NCBI GenBank assembly: GCA_029242715.1
Contig: JAQWTL010000007.1
Span: 248,001 to 312,000 of the forward strand
From: Phycisphaerales bacterium
Lineage (GTDB): Bacteria > Planctomycetota > Phycisphaerae > Phycisphaerales > SM1A02
Length of the DNA: 64,000 nt
Reading direction: 5' to 3'
Shown here: positions 1-7,971 of the stretch, one piece after another
How positions within the stretch are numbered: position 1 is the stretch's first letter
Layout of the letters: each line of letters opens with the position of its first letter
Program-made: the position numbers and the translations under genes
The notes under the pieces: generated by a model
The model's input: only the letters and a program-made list of their open reading frames with translations
Told to the model about the DNA's origin: nothing
Databases searched by the model: none

Positions 1-1621
1 TGCCGGCACCAGTGTCCCGAACGTACTGCAGCACTGGACTGAACTGGACTGAATCAGTCACATTGATGCGCCAGAACAGCTCAAACAGGGTCTGATCTCC
101 GGGAATCATCGGCAGGCCTGCGTCGAAACGTCCCAATTCCGTAAGCTTGGACCAAGAACCCGCAAAGCCAAGAGAATCCCCCTGACGGCCAAGGAAGTCT
201 TCGATGCCGAAGCCAGCCGACACGGAAAAGTTCGACGGCGTGACATCATTCTCTCCCCAGCCCACACGACAGAAAACCCCTAATCCTTCCCAGATCTGCT
301 GATCCATATTGAAGGTCGCACCCCAACCGGAAGCATCCCAGGGATTCTTCCCGGTACCGGTATCACCAATCGAGTTGTACCAGAACATGAAACGATATTT
401 ACCTTCATTGACCTGGTTCCCATAGTTCAATTCAACATCGAATGTCGACTGCACCATTGTGAACAGGTGATCGGCAGAAAGGTACTCGAATCCTGATGCC
501 TTGCCAGTGGCCTCCGAGTTCAAGGTGCCGGCTCGGAGAGACCAGCCATCCGTAACCATCCATTCAACAAGTCCGCCAAATCCATATCCTGGAAATGGAT
601 TCGTGATGCTCTGGTTGAAACCTTCGTACATGAACTGGGTCAGTGGGTTGTATGCAATGGCATTGGCATCAAAGAAGACCTGGTCCTCGAACTTGCCGAC
701 GACAACAGTCAACTTCTTCTCAAACAGCTGCTGTGCCCAGTAAAGCATCGACAGGTTGAAGTTGCTGCTGATCAGAATATTGTTCATGATCAGGGGCGAC
801 CCTACCGCCTGGCCAAGAAATGGATCGGTAGGTGTAAATGCGCCCTCTTGGGCCTGAATGTTGTAGACAATCCGACCTGAAGTGTCATCGTCATTCCACA
901 GGATGATCGCACCATTGACACCGAACCAGAGAACCGAACGCCCATGCTGGTAACCGGGTCGCACCTCCGTGGCATGTTGATAGGTCCAGGCCATGGCTGG
1001 TTCAAAGGAGATGCTCAGAGGGTCCAGTACTTCCTTGCGAAGCAGCAGTATCGACTTGTTGAGTGGATCAAATGGATCGAAATCGAACAGCGGGTTGGAA
1101 ACCTGTGCCAGCTTGTGTTCATCGGTCACCAGACGAAGGCCTTTACCTGTCCAGCCAACCCCGAGTTCTGAGGGACCTTTATCCTTTGAATCCGACTTGC
1201 TGATCTCACGAGGCGAAAACAGATATGGAATAAGCCCTCGAGCTGGCTCCGGAACAGGCATGCTTTCCCCAGGCACCTCTGTCACCATAGGAGGCATGCG
1301 CATTTGTCTATGAGCCTCTCCCGCTCGGTTGTAGACGTGCCATCCACCATGACCCTGACGAACAGGAGAACGGTTGTTTTTCAGAACAACTTCGTTCGGG
1401 CCAAGAACATGAACATGTTCCGGCAGTTCGGAGTCCTCTTCTTCAGCTGATTCCGAATCCGTTTCATCTTCTTTGGTAGGCTTGGTGTCTTCGCCATCCG
1501 AATCAGCTGTTTTTTCAGCTGCCTTATTCGCAGGTGGTGTATCGGATTCGACTTGATCTGCCCAGGCAGGGATACTGATCAGGATCGCCGCAAGCACGAT
1601 TTGCCTAGGAATGCTCCACAT
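1..1621 (-). CDS. OprB-family carbohydrate-selective porin, C-terminus cut off by window edge
   Basis: The frame is open from an ATG at 1621 to the left edge, so the 3' end is missing (about 540 residues visible). The first ~21 residues are a Sec signal peptide ending in PAWA. An acidic, low-complexity linker of about 40 residues follows, then alternating strands rich in aromatic residues and glycine. These include WFGVNGAIILWNDDD, a stretch around QLFEKKLTVVVGKFED, and GYGFGGLVEWMVTDGWSLRAG, the pattern of the OprB/carbohydrate porin beta-barrel family, which lets sugars cross the outer membrane. The family call comes from reading; the substrate cannot be told. Transcription probably starts at or next to the ATG from the -10 at 1630-1635. 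It is divergent from an MFS transporter, which would suit a joint uptake role (inference). Confidence 0.72.
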   Translation of the reverse strand, partial: MWSIPRQIVLAAILISIPAWADQVESDTPPANKAAEKTADSDGEDTKPTKEDETDSESAEEEDSELPEHVHVLGPNEVVLKNNRSPVRQGHGGWHVYNRAGEAHRQMRMPPMVTEVPGESMPVPEPARGLIPYLFSPREISKSDSKDKGPSELGVGWTGKGLRLVTDEHKLAQVSNPLFDFDPFDPLNKSILLLRKEVLDPLSISFEPAMAWTYQHATEVRPGYQHGRSVLWFGVNGAIILWNDDDTSGRIVYNIQAQEGAFTPTDPFLGQAVGSPLIMNNILISSNFNLSMLYWAQQLFEKKLTVVVGKFEDQVFFDANAIAYNPLTQFMYEGFNQSITNPFPGYGFGGLVEWMVTDGWSLRAGTLNSEATGKASGFEYLSADHLFTMVQSTFDVELNYGNQVNEGKYRFMFWYNSIGDTGTGKNPWDASGWGATFNMDQQIWEGLGVFCRVGWGENDVTPSNFSVSAGFGIEDFLGRQGDSLGFAGSWSKLTELGRFDAGLPMIPGDQTLFELFWRINVTDSVQFSPVLQYVRDTGAG

Positions 1622-1629
1622 GGGCGGCG

Positions 1630-1635
1630 AGTTTA
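1630..1635 (-). promoter_or_regulatory. -10 element of the porin gene, near-leaderless
   Basis: On the minus strand the hexamer is TAAACT, preceded by TGC (extended -10 like). Its last base is 8 bases from the ATG at 1621. No Shine-Dalgarno sequence lies between, so the mRNA would have a leader of only a base or two. Confidence 0.5.
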
Positions 1636-1639
1636 GCAG

Positions 1640-1657
1640 CCCCGTGGGCTCACGGGG
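1640..1657. promoter_or_regulatory. Perfect inverted repeat in the porin promoter, operator-like
   Basis: CCCCGTG and CACGGGG are separated by GGCT. The repeat lies in the spacer directly upstream of the porin -10 at 1630-1635, where a bound repressor would block RNA polymerase. It could also form a short RNA hairpin for a rightward transcript into the MFS gene. The regulator is not visible in the window. Confidence 0.4.
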
Positions 1658-1698
1658 ACCTGCAATGAAGGGTATCGTGCACCAGGCAGAAGACTTTC

Positions 1699-3120
1699 AT
1701 GAACAATCCCTCTCATCACCACCACCACCATTCGCTTCCGAATCCCGTCACGGGTGAGTTGCAACGAGGTGGTTGGTATTCATGGGTTTTCTGGGGGATC
1801 GTGGCCGTCTTCTATCTCTATGAGTTCTTCGTACGCGTGACGCCCAATGTCATCCTTCCGCAGATCTCCACAGAGCTTTCACTCGATCCTGGAATCGTCG
1901 GTTCTGCGATGTCGACCTATCTCTGGGTCTATGCCCCTACCCAACTGGTAGTTGGTTGGCTCTTTGATCGATTTGGAACAAAGTTTCTGGTTTCAACAGC
2001 AGCCGTAATCTGCGGAATCGGATGCATACTCTTTGCCGGTGCACACAGCCTCGGCATGGCTTCAGCAGCTCGAGGGTTCATTGGATTTGGATCGGCCTTC
2101 GCCTTCGTCGGCGCGGTATACGTGGCTACGGTGTGGTTCCCACCTGCACGTCTCGCATTGATCGCAGGCATGACGACCTCGGTAGGCATGATTGGTGAGG
2201 TTGTTGGCCAATACCCCATGGCTCGCCTGGCTGCTACCTTCGACTGGCGAACCGTCGTTTTCTGGTCTGGAATCATCGGCGGCGGACTGGGTGTATTGAT
2301 GTTCCTGGTGATTCCAAGGCGGCCGTCCTGGTTCAGTAAAACCGTTGCCAGACACGAAACAGATGAGATCGGTCTCTGGCATGGCATCGCAAAGGTGCTT
2401 GGCAATCCGCAGATGTGGATGATCGGATTTGTCAGCGCAGTGATCTACCTGCCTCTGAGCGTTCTGGCAGCGTTATGGGGAACCAGTAGTCTCGAAACCT
2501 TGAATAATCTTGATGCCAACAAAGCCAGCTTGGCGATCTCGATGCTGCCAATCGGTTGGTTGATTGGATGTCCGATCATCGGCATCCTTTCTGACCGCTT
2601 CAAGAAGCGACGCCCCTTCCTCCTGCTTGGCTGCGTGGGTGGCGGTATCACCATGTTGATCCTGCTCATCCCCAACCTCTCTTACGGAACATTGATCGTT
2701 CTTCTGCTCGTCTCGGGATTGGCTACCAGTTCGCAGGCCATTACCTTCGCATTGGCAATGGAGGTGAATGCCCGGCGTTTCAGGGCCACATCTGTTGCCA
2801 TCTGCAATTTCCTGGTCATGCTCATGGCCGCTTTTCTCCAGGTCGGGATTGGGTGGATCCTCAACTGGCGAGCCAACGAGCAGCTTCCGGCGTCGATCCC
2901 CGCGGTCAAGGCCCCCTCCGCTCAACCGATGTCCAGCCACGTTGCCCATGGGATCCATGATGCCGACAGCTTTGCATCCCTGACAGCCACGGACTGGCAG
3001 TGGGCCCTGGCGATGATTCCGATCCTGTTTGCCGTGGCCACGGTCCTGTGCTTCTTCGTCCGCGAAACCCATGCTGTGAACACGGTCGATCCCGCCCCCG
3101 CGGAACCCCGATCCAACTGA
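1699..3120 (+). CDS. MFS transporter with natural hexahistidine N-terminus
   Basis: 473 residues with about 12 hydrophobic segments. Family marks include the loop 2-3 motif GWLFDRFGTKF (the MFS motif A pattern G-x-x-x-D-R-x-G) near residue 90, and a repeat of it, GILSDRFKKRR, near residue 295. A roughly 50-residue loop rich in Ala, Pro and Ser lies before the last helix. The N-terminus reads MNNPSHHHHHHSLP, six consecutive histidines in native sequence. Only this ATG precedes the first membrane helix, so the start is firm although the ribosome site is weak (AGAAGA). The substrate is not evident; resemblance is to anion/sugar-acid type MFS proteins. Confidence 0.85.
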   Translation: MNNPSHHHHHHSLPNPVTGELQRGGWYSWVFWGIVAVFYLYEFFVRVTPNVILPQISTELSLDPGIVGSAMSTYLWVYAPTQLVVGWLFDRFGTKFLVSTAAVICGIGCILFAGAHSLGMASAARGFIGFGSAFAFVGAVYVATVWFPPARLALIAGMTTSVGMIGEVVGQYPMARLAATFDWRTVVFWSGIIGGGLGVLMFLVIPRRPSWFSKTVARHETDEIGLWHGIAKVLGNPQMWMIGFVSAVIYLPLSVLAALWGTSSLETLNNLDANKASLAISMLPIGWLIGCPIIGILSDRFKKRRPFLLLGCVGGGITMLILLIPNLSYGTLIVLLLVSGLATSSQAITFALAMEVNARRFRATSVAICNFLVMLMAAFLQVGIGWILNWRANEQLPASIPAVKAPSAQPMSSHVAHGIHDADSFASLTATDWQWALAMIPILFAVATVLCFFVRETHAVNTVDPAPAEPRSN

Positions 3121-3140
3121 ATAACCTCCTCAGAAATGGG

Positions 3141-3180
3141 CCTCAAGCCCTCTAAAGGCCCAAAGAAGGGTTTTTTGAGG
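3141..3180 (+). terminator. Imperfect hairpin and T-run after the MFS gene
   Basis: CCTCAA at 3141-3146 can pair with TTGAGG at 3175-3180 and CCCT with AGGG inside it, next to a run of six T. The stem is interrupted, so this is a weak candidate rather than a clear rho-independent terminator. Confidence 0.3.
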
Positions 3181-3186
3181 TCTTCT

Positions 3187-3214
3187 ATCTCACATTTGGC
3201 TCCACCTGTGAGAT
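3187..3214. repeat. 7-base inverted repeat in the leader of the dockerin-like gene
   Basis: ATCTCAC at 3187-3193 and GTGAGAT at 3208-3214 are perfect reverse complements 14 bases apart. They could form an mRNA stem-loop or a protein site upstream of the gene at 3298. There is no further evidence of function. Confidence 0.3.
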
Positions 3215-3297
3215 TTGGCCCTGGCCATCGCAGAACAGGTATGAGCGGCCGTTTTCAGCCGTTCATGAACCACGAACCACAAACTTGGAGCCCAACA

Positions 3298-4494
3298 ATG
3301 ACTACTTACAACAACACCATGCGTCTCACCTGCACCGGTCTCGCCCTGGCCATGAGCAGCCTTGCGCTTGCAGCCCCGACCTTTGAGGACAGGCCTGTCG
3401 GCAAGACCTATATCGTCAGCGATACTGATTCGAGTTCTGGCGTCGACTATGAGTTCTCCGACTTCGAGATGGTCCCAGGGACCTTCTCAAACAATGGCAC
3501 TGCCTACATCGATAACCTCGGTTTGGCCTGTGCGGCTGGCAATGATCTGCGTCTTTCGAACATCTTCGTGACCTTCGACCTCGCCGGTTCAACGGGATCC
3601 GTCGATGATCCATCAATACGTTTCGGCTGGTACGGCGGCGCCGTGAACCTGTCGATCAACGGCGCTCGTTACTGGGCTGCTGATCCGGGTGGCTTCCCTG
3701 CCTCCATCGGTGGCTGCACCGTGTCGCTGTCACCTCTTGGCAGTGGCTGCGGAATCCTTGAGATCACTGGCACCGTTCATCGGCTTGGCCTTGGTGGCCA
3801 GGAATTCTGGGTTGATACCTATCCCTACTGGGGATCACCCTCGGACGATTGTGATTGGGGTTACGAGGATCTCGATCCTGCACTGGTCGCTGTGACTTTC
3901 GACAGCTTCGTGACCGATGGCCTTCCTTCCAAGGTCAAGCCCATCGTTCGCATGGACGGCTCAGTCAATATGACTGGTGAAATCCGTGTGTCACACCTCA
4001 ATGCTGCCTGTAACACAGGCCAGGAAATTCGCCTGGACAACTCCGTGCTCTCCCATGACCTTCTCGGTGCCGGTAGTGCTTATGAGAACGTGATGTGGGC
4101 CTACGGTTACTACGGTGGATACATCAACTTCGAAATCAACGGCGACCATGCTGCCTACGCCTCCATGTCTGATCTGGATGGCATGACCCACGGCGGTTGC
4201 CTCATCACACTGGTACCCGTGACACCCGACTGCGGTTGGATCATGGTGGACGGCATCGTCGAGACCATCTCCATCGGCGGCCAGGAACTCTTCGTCGACT
4301 GCCTGAAGGGTGACGAGGTCGAGCCTGCCAAGACTGGTGATGTTGATGGCGACGGCGATGTGGATGTCGACGACCTGATGGCTCTCATCTCAGCCTACGG
4401 CAGCACCTGCACTGGCTGCCCCGAGGACCTGGACGGTGACGGCGACGTTGATGTTGACGACCTGATGCTCCTGCTGAGCAACTACAGTAGCTGA
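3298..4494 (+). CDS. Secreted protein with duplicated domain and C-terminal dockerin-like calcium repeats
   Basis: 398 residues. The ATG at 3298 follows a GGAG site 8 bases upstream and begins a signal peptide ending LALAA; an in-frame ATG at 3136 has no such support. The mature part is two related units. Each has a cysteine pair near a CAAGNDLRL / CNTGQEIRL motif and ends in a glycine-rich stretch (LGLGGQEFWVD; ISIGGQELFVD). The last ~55 residues hold two EF-hand-like loops, DVDGDGDVDVDDLM and DLDGDGDVDVDDLM, separated by a short CxxC segment. Dockerin-like ends of this kind are widespread on exported proteins of Phycisphaerae, possibly for attachment or sorting. The core fold is unknown to me. 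Confidence 0.8.
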   Translation: MTTYNNTMRLTCTGLALAMSSLALAAPTFEDRPVGKTYIVSDTDSSSGVDYEFSDFEMVPGTFSNNGTAYIDNLGLACAAGNDLRLSNIFVTFDLAGSTGSVDDPSIRFGWYGGAVNLSINGARYWAADPGGFPASIGGCTVSLSPLGSGCGILEITGTVHRLGLGGQEFWVDTYPYWGSPSDDCDWGYEDLDPALVAVTFDSFVTDGLPSKVKPIVRMDGSVNMTGEIRVSHLNAACNTGQEIRLDNSVLSHDLLGAGSAYENVMWAYGYYGGYINFEINGDHAAYASMSDLDGMTHGGCLITLVPVTPDCGWIMVDGIVETISIGGQELFVDCLKGDEVEPAKTGDVDGDGDVDVDDLMALISAYGSTCTGCPEDLDGDGDVDVDDLMLLLSNYSS

Positions 4495-4520
4495 TTCAAC
4501 CTTACAAGCTTGATAACCAA

Positions 4521-4550
4521 AGCGGGCCGGTCCACCAGGACCGGCCCGCT
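4521..4550. terminator. Strong bidirectional rho-independent terminator
   Basis: A perfect 13-base stem (AGCGGGCCGGTCC / GGACCGGCCCGCT) with the loop ACCA is followed by TGTTCAATTTG. It sits between the stop of the dockerin-like gene and the stop of the convergent dehydrogenase gene, so it can serve both. Confidence 0.88.
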
Positions 4551-4573
4551 TGTTCAATTTGATTTTCTACGGT

Positions 4574-5923
4574 TCAGGCCTTGATGACCCTTGCCTTGGG
4601 ATCCACGACATTCGCCATCGCATTGCGCGTATCAACTACGAGATTCGCATGCTCGCCGATCATCGCATAGTCCACTGCCGCATGATCCGTCACGATCAAT
4701 ACGCAGTTGGCTGATTGAAGTGTTGCCGGATTCATGTCAACCGAGGCCAGATCCAGATCATGCTTCTTCATCTCGGGGAAGGTCGGGCAATGCGGATCGT
4801 GATAGGACACCTCCGCGCCCTGCTCCTGCAACATCTCGATGATTGAAGCCGCCGGTGTCTCACGAATGTCGTCGATATCAGGCTTGTATGCGATACCGCT
4901 TACCAGGACCTTTGCGCCATTGAGCGCCATGCCATCTTCATTGAGGGCTTCAGCGACACGTTCCACGACAACACGTGGCATGCCGGAGTTGATCTCTCCG
5001 GCAAGTTCGATGAAACGTGTGGGGTGGCCTGCCTGCTTTGCCCGCCAGGCCAGATAGAACGGATCGATGGGTATGCAGTGGCCTCCAAGACCGGGGCCTG
5101 GATAAAACGCCTGGAAACCAAATGGCTTTGTTGCCGCTGCGGCAACCACTTCCCAGACATCGATGCCAAGGCGGTCAAAGACGACCTTCAACTCGTTGAC
5201 AAGCGCAATATTCACAGCGCGATAGACGTTCTCAAGAATCTTGGCTGCCTCAGCAACCTCGGCCGATGACACCTCATGGACCTGAGCAATGGCATTGCTG
5301 TAGAACGTCACGGCTAGGCGTGTACTTGGTTCATCCAGTCCACCGACAAGCTTGGGGATCTGTGCAGTCGTAACGCCAACCCGACCCGGATCCTCACGCT
5401 CAGGACTGAACGCAACGAAGAAATCCTTACCGGATTGCAGGCCTGACTCTTCAAGAATCGGCAACATTTCGTCGCGTGTTGTTCCGGGATACGTCGTCGA
5501 TTCCAGAACGATCAGTTGTCCAGGCCGCAGGCGTTTGGCAACCAGCCTGGTGCTGTCTATCACATAGGAAAGATCTGGCTCCTGATGCGGCCCCAATGGA
5601 GTGGGCACACACAGAATGACGACATCAGCATCGGCGATGCGCTCGGGGTCGTTTGTAGGCGAAAATCGTTCGCCCTCAGTCAACGATCGAAAGTAGTCCT
5701 GCCCGAGGTGCCCCAGATAAGACTCGCCACGTTGCATCATCTCGATCTTGCGATCGTCGATATCGAAACCAATGACCCTGTAGCCCACTTCATGGAGGGC
5801 CCGAGCCAGGGGAAATCCCACATATCCCATGCCAATGACTGCAACCGTCGCGACTGACTTTTCAATGCGATCAGCAAGAATTGCTGCGGGTGAACCAGGT
5901 TCAAGTTGAAGGGAAGTGCTCAT
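4574..5923 (-). CDS. wbpA: UDP-N-acetylglucosamine 6-dehydrogenase (WbpA-like nucleotide sugar dehydrogenase)
   Basis: 449 residues from the ATG at 5923; longer upstream frames overlap the preceding gene. The N-terminal Rossmann fold carries IGMGYVGFPLA (residues ~28-38). The catalytic cysteine lies in GPGLGGHCIPIDP near residue 270, the form seen in UDP-HexNAc 6-dehydrogenases such as WbpA, rather than the GGxCxPKD form of UDP-glucose dehydrogenase. The C-terminal domain has GIAYKPDIDDIRETPA. The family oxidises the C6 hydroxyl of UDP-GlcNAc to a carboxylate with two NAD+. It starts 25 bases after the 4,6-dehydratase gene and is probably co-transcribed with it. With the WlbA and WbpD homologues at 21572 and 22659 it would open a di-N-acetylated uronic acid pathway. 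Confidence 0.82.
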   Translation of the reverse strand: MSTSLQLEPGSPAAILADRIEKSVATVAVIGMGYVGFPLARALHEVGYRVIGFDIDDRKIEMMQRGESYLGHLGQDYFRSLTEGERFSPTNDPERIADADVVILCVPTPLGPHQEPDLSYVIDSTRLVAKRLRPGQLIVLESTTYPGTTRDEMLPILEESGLQSGKDFFVAFSPEREDPGRVGVTTAQIPKLVGGLDEPSTRLAVTFYSNAIAQVHEVSSAEVAEAAKILENVYRAVNIALVNELKVVFDRLGIDVWEVVAAAATKPFGFQAFYPGPGLGGHCIPIDPFYLAWRAKQAGHPTRFIELAGEINSGMPRVVVERVAEALNEDGMALNGAKVLVSGIAYKPDIDDIRETPAASIIEMLQEQGAEVSYHDPHCPTFPEMKKHDLDLASVDMNPATLQSANCVLIVTDHAAVDYAMIGEHANLVVDTRNAMANVVDPKARVIKA

Positions 5924-5948
5924 ACGGAGATTGTAGAGGAGAGGCCAA

Positions 5949-7925
5949 TCAACCGTGAGAGGTATCTGGCGAGTCCTGGGAATCGCCCTCCGCCAGCGGC
6001 CTGAAGGCCAAGGTGCCGCTTGCTTCACGATCCGCGCGTTCCTGCCAGACAAGATCCACGATGTCCCGTTCTGGCACATAGCCTTCTACGACCTGATGCA
6101 ATCGATTCCTGATGTCCTCTGGTGCCGGCCCGCGACAGGCTTCAACGAGAAACTCCAGATGCGTCTTGAGTTCCTCCCACGGAATTTCTGCCTCACTGGC
6201 TCTCATGATCATGGAATGCTCGGTACCCGTGACGTTATCCCCGATCAGAAGTTCCTCGTAGAGCTTCTCCCCTGGACGGAGTCCGGTGTACAGAATCTCG
6301 ATGTCACCATGAGGTTCTTCTGATGTCCGTTCCGTGAGACCCGCCAGGCGAATCATCAATCTTGCAAGATCCGCAATCTTGACTGCCTCGCCCATGTCAA
6401 GAACGAAGACGTCGCCACCAGTTCCCATCGCACCCGCCTGCAGAACCAGTTCCGCAGCTTCTGGAATCGTCATGAAGTAGCGAATGACTTCCGGATGCGT
6501 CACGGTGAGCGGACCACCTGAAGCGATCTGCTGCTTGAAACGAGGGACGACGGAACCAGATGAGTCCAGGACGTTGCCGAAACGAACCATGCAGAACCGC
6601 GTCTTGTCCTGGGATCGCTGCAGGGCCTGGAGTATCAACTCGGCCAATCGCTTCGATGCCCCCATGACATTCGTGGGACGGACAGCCTTATCCGTCGAGA
6701 TCAGTACGAATGTCTCGACGCCAGCCGCTATGGATGCCTCCGCAAATGTCCATGTCGCCAGTGAATTGTTTCCGACGCCGGCCGAGATGTTGTATTCGAC
6801 CAATGGAACATGCTTGTAAGCCGCCGCGTGGTAAACCGTCTGAACACCAAAGGTCCGAAGAACATCCTCTCCGCGGACACGATCACGTACGGAACCCAGG
6901 ATCGGTGTGATCGGTACGTCAATACTTTCTGCCTGACAGATCTCTGCCAGTTCTCTCTCGATCTCGTAGAGGGCGACCTCGGATCGCTCCAGAAGAACAA
7001 GCCGGCGTGGCTGCTGCCGAAGAATTTGTCGACAAAGCTCTGATCCAATGGAGCCACCTGCCCCACTGACAAGAACGATTCGGTCACGAATACAGCGTTC
7101 CAGCAACTCCGTACGGGGCTCGACAACGTCACGCCCAAGGAGATCCTCGATCGCGATGGGCCTGACTTCATCAAGGCTTGCCGTTCCATCAATCAGTTCC
7201 GCGAGACTGGGAACCGTTCGAACTGTCACTGGAAGTGATTTCAAACTGTCAATGATGCGGCGACGCTCAACACGATCAATCGATGGCATGGCCAGGAAGA
7301 TGTCCCGGCATCTGTTCCGAAGAACGATCTGGCGAAGATTCGAGGGTTCTCTGACGGGAACACCATTGATAACGGTTTTCCAGGCTGTCCGTTGATCGTC
7401 GACAAACGCGATGACCCTGAACCGTTCACTTCCAATCAGGGAAGCCTGCAATTGAACGCCCGCTTCACCTGCACCGTAGATGACAACTGGTTTCAAACCA
7501 CCTCTCATGCCTCCACGGAACCAACCTCGACCAAGCATTCGGATGCCGCCCACACCCACGATGGCAAGAAGCCAGTAGATCACGGCAGCAGATCGAGAAA
7601 AATCGCCTGTCTGCTGGGCAAGCAGGACCATCAGAGGCATGCATAGTGATGAAAACGTGACCCCATAGACAAGAGCCAGGCCAAACTGGGGCCCCAGGTG
7701 GCGAACCACGGTCCTGTACAACCGTGCGAATTTGAAGATGGGGATCGTGACCAGAGGCATGGCGATCAGGAGCCACCAGCGGGATGAGAGCATCTCTGGC
7801 CAGGGGCTGGCCAATCTCAGGGCAAAGGCCCCCCAGACGGCAGCAGCCACGATGCCCGCATCCATGAGCATCGCTACGGCCTGCTTGGCCGATCGTGGCA
7901 GCATTGTGAGCTTGTCCTGAATCAT
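5949..7925 (-). CDS. pglF: Membrane-bound UDP-GlcNAc 4,6-dehydratase (PglF/WbpM/CapD family)
   Basis: 658 residues. Four hydrophobic segments in the first ~140 residues precede a first nucleotide-binding fold (VVIYGAGEAGVQ) and a catalytic SDR domain starting at VLVSGAGGSIGSELC near residue 284. The active site reads STDKAVRPTNVMGASKR: Met replaces the usual SDR Tyr of YxxxK, as is normal for long FlaA1/PglF dehydratases. The length matches the family. It makes the UDP-4-keto-6-deoxy sugar used by the aminotransferase encoded divergently at 7972. A TACAAT hexamer 6 bases before the ATG suggests a leaderless mRNA. The stereochemistry (C5 retention or inversion) cannot be read; context favours the bacillosamine branch. 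Confidence 0.83.
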   Translation of the reverse strand: MIQDKLTMLPRSAKQAVAMLMDAGIVAAAVWGAFALRLASPWPEMLSSRWWLLIAMPLVTIPIFKFARLYRTVVRHLGPQFGLALVYGVTFSSLCMPLMVLLAQQTGDFSRSAAVIYWLLAIVGVGGIRMLGRGWFRGGMRGGLKPVVIYGAGEAGVQLQASLIGSERFRVIAFVDDQRTAWKTVINGVPVREPSNLRQIVLRNRCRDIFLAMPSIDRVERRRIIDSLKSLPVTVRTVPSLAELIDGTASLDEVRPIAIEDLLGRDVVEPRTELLERCIRDRIVLVSGAGGSIGSELCRQILRQQPRRLVLLERSEVALYEIERELAEICQAESIDVPITPILGSVRDRVRGEDVLRTFGVQTVYHAAAYKHVPLVEYNISAGVGNNSLATWTFAEASIAAGVETFVLISTDKAVRPTNVMGASKRLAELILQALQRSQDKTRFCMVRFGNVLDSSGSVVPRFKQQIASGGPLTVTHPEVIRYFMTIPEAAELVLQAGAMGTGGDVFVLDMGEAVKIADLARLMIRLAGLTERTSEEPHGDIEILYTGLRPGEKLYEELLIGDNVTGTEHSMIMRASEAEIPWEELKTHLEFLVEACRGPAPEDIRNRLHQVVEGYVPERDIVDLVWQERADREASGTLAFRPLAEGDSQDSPDTSHG

Positions 7926-7931
7926 GCCTGG

Positions 7932-7937
7932 ATTGTA
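7932..7937 (-). promoter_or_regulatory. -10 element of the 4,6-dehydratase gene, leaderless
   Basis: The minus-strand hexamer TACAAT ends 6 bases before the ATG at 7925. Initiation about seven bases downstream would place the RNA 5' end on the start codon. Confidence 0.55.
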
Positions 7938-7959
7938 CCGGCGACCATGCCGCCCTCCC

Positions 7960-7965
7960 TATACT
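7960..7965 (+). promoter_or_regulatory. -10 element of the aminotransferase gene, leaderless
   Basis: TATACT is separated by six C residues from the ATG at 7972. There is no Shine-Dalgarno sequence. It faces the divergent TACAAT at 7932-7937, so both promoters lie in 46 bases. Confidence 0.55.
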
Positions 7966-7971
7966 CCCCCC

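Noticed and set aside
3136-3297. Upstream ATG for the dockerin-like protein
   Set aside because: It would put 54 charged residues before the signal peptide; the ATG at 3298 has GGAG and starts the signal peptide directly.
6484-6819. Open frames antisense to the 4,6-dehydratase and similar shadows elsewhere
   Set aside because: They have no family resemblance or ribosome site and mirror the codon pattern of the real gene on the other strand.
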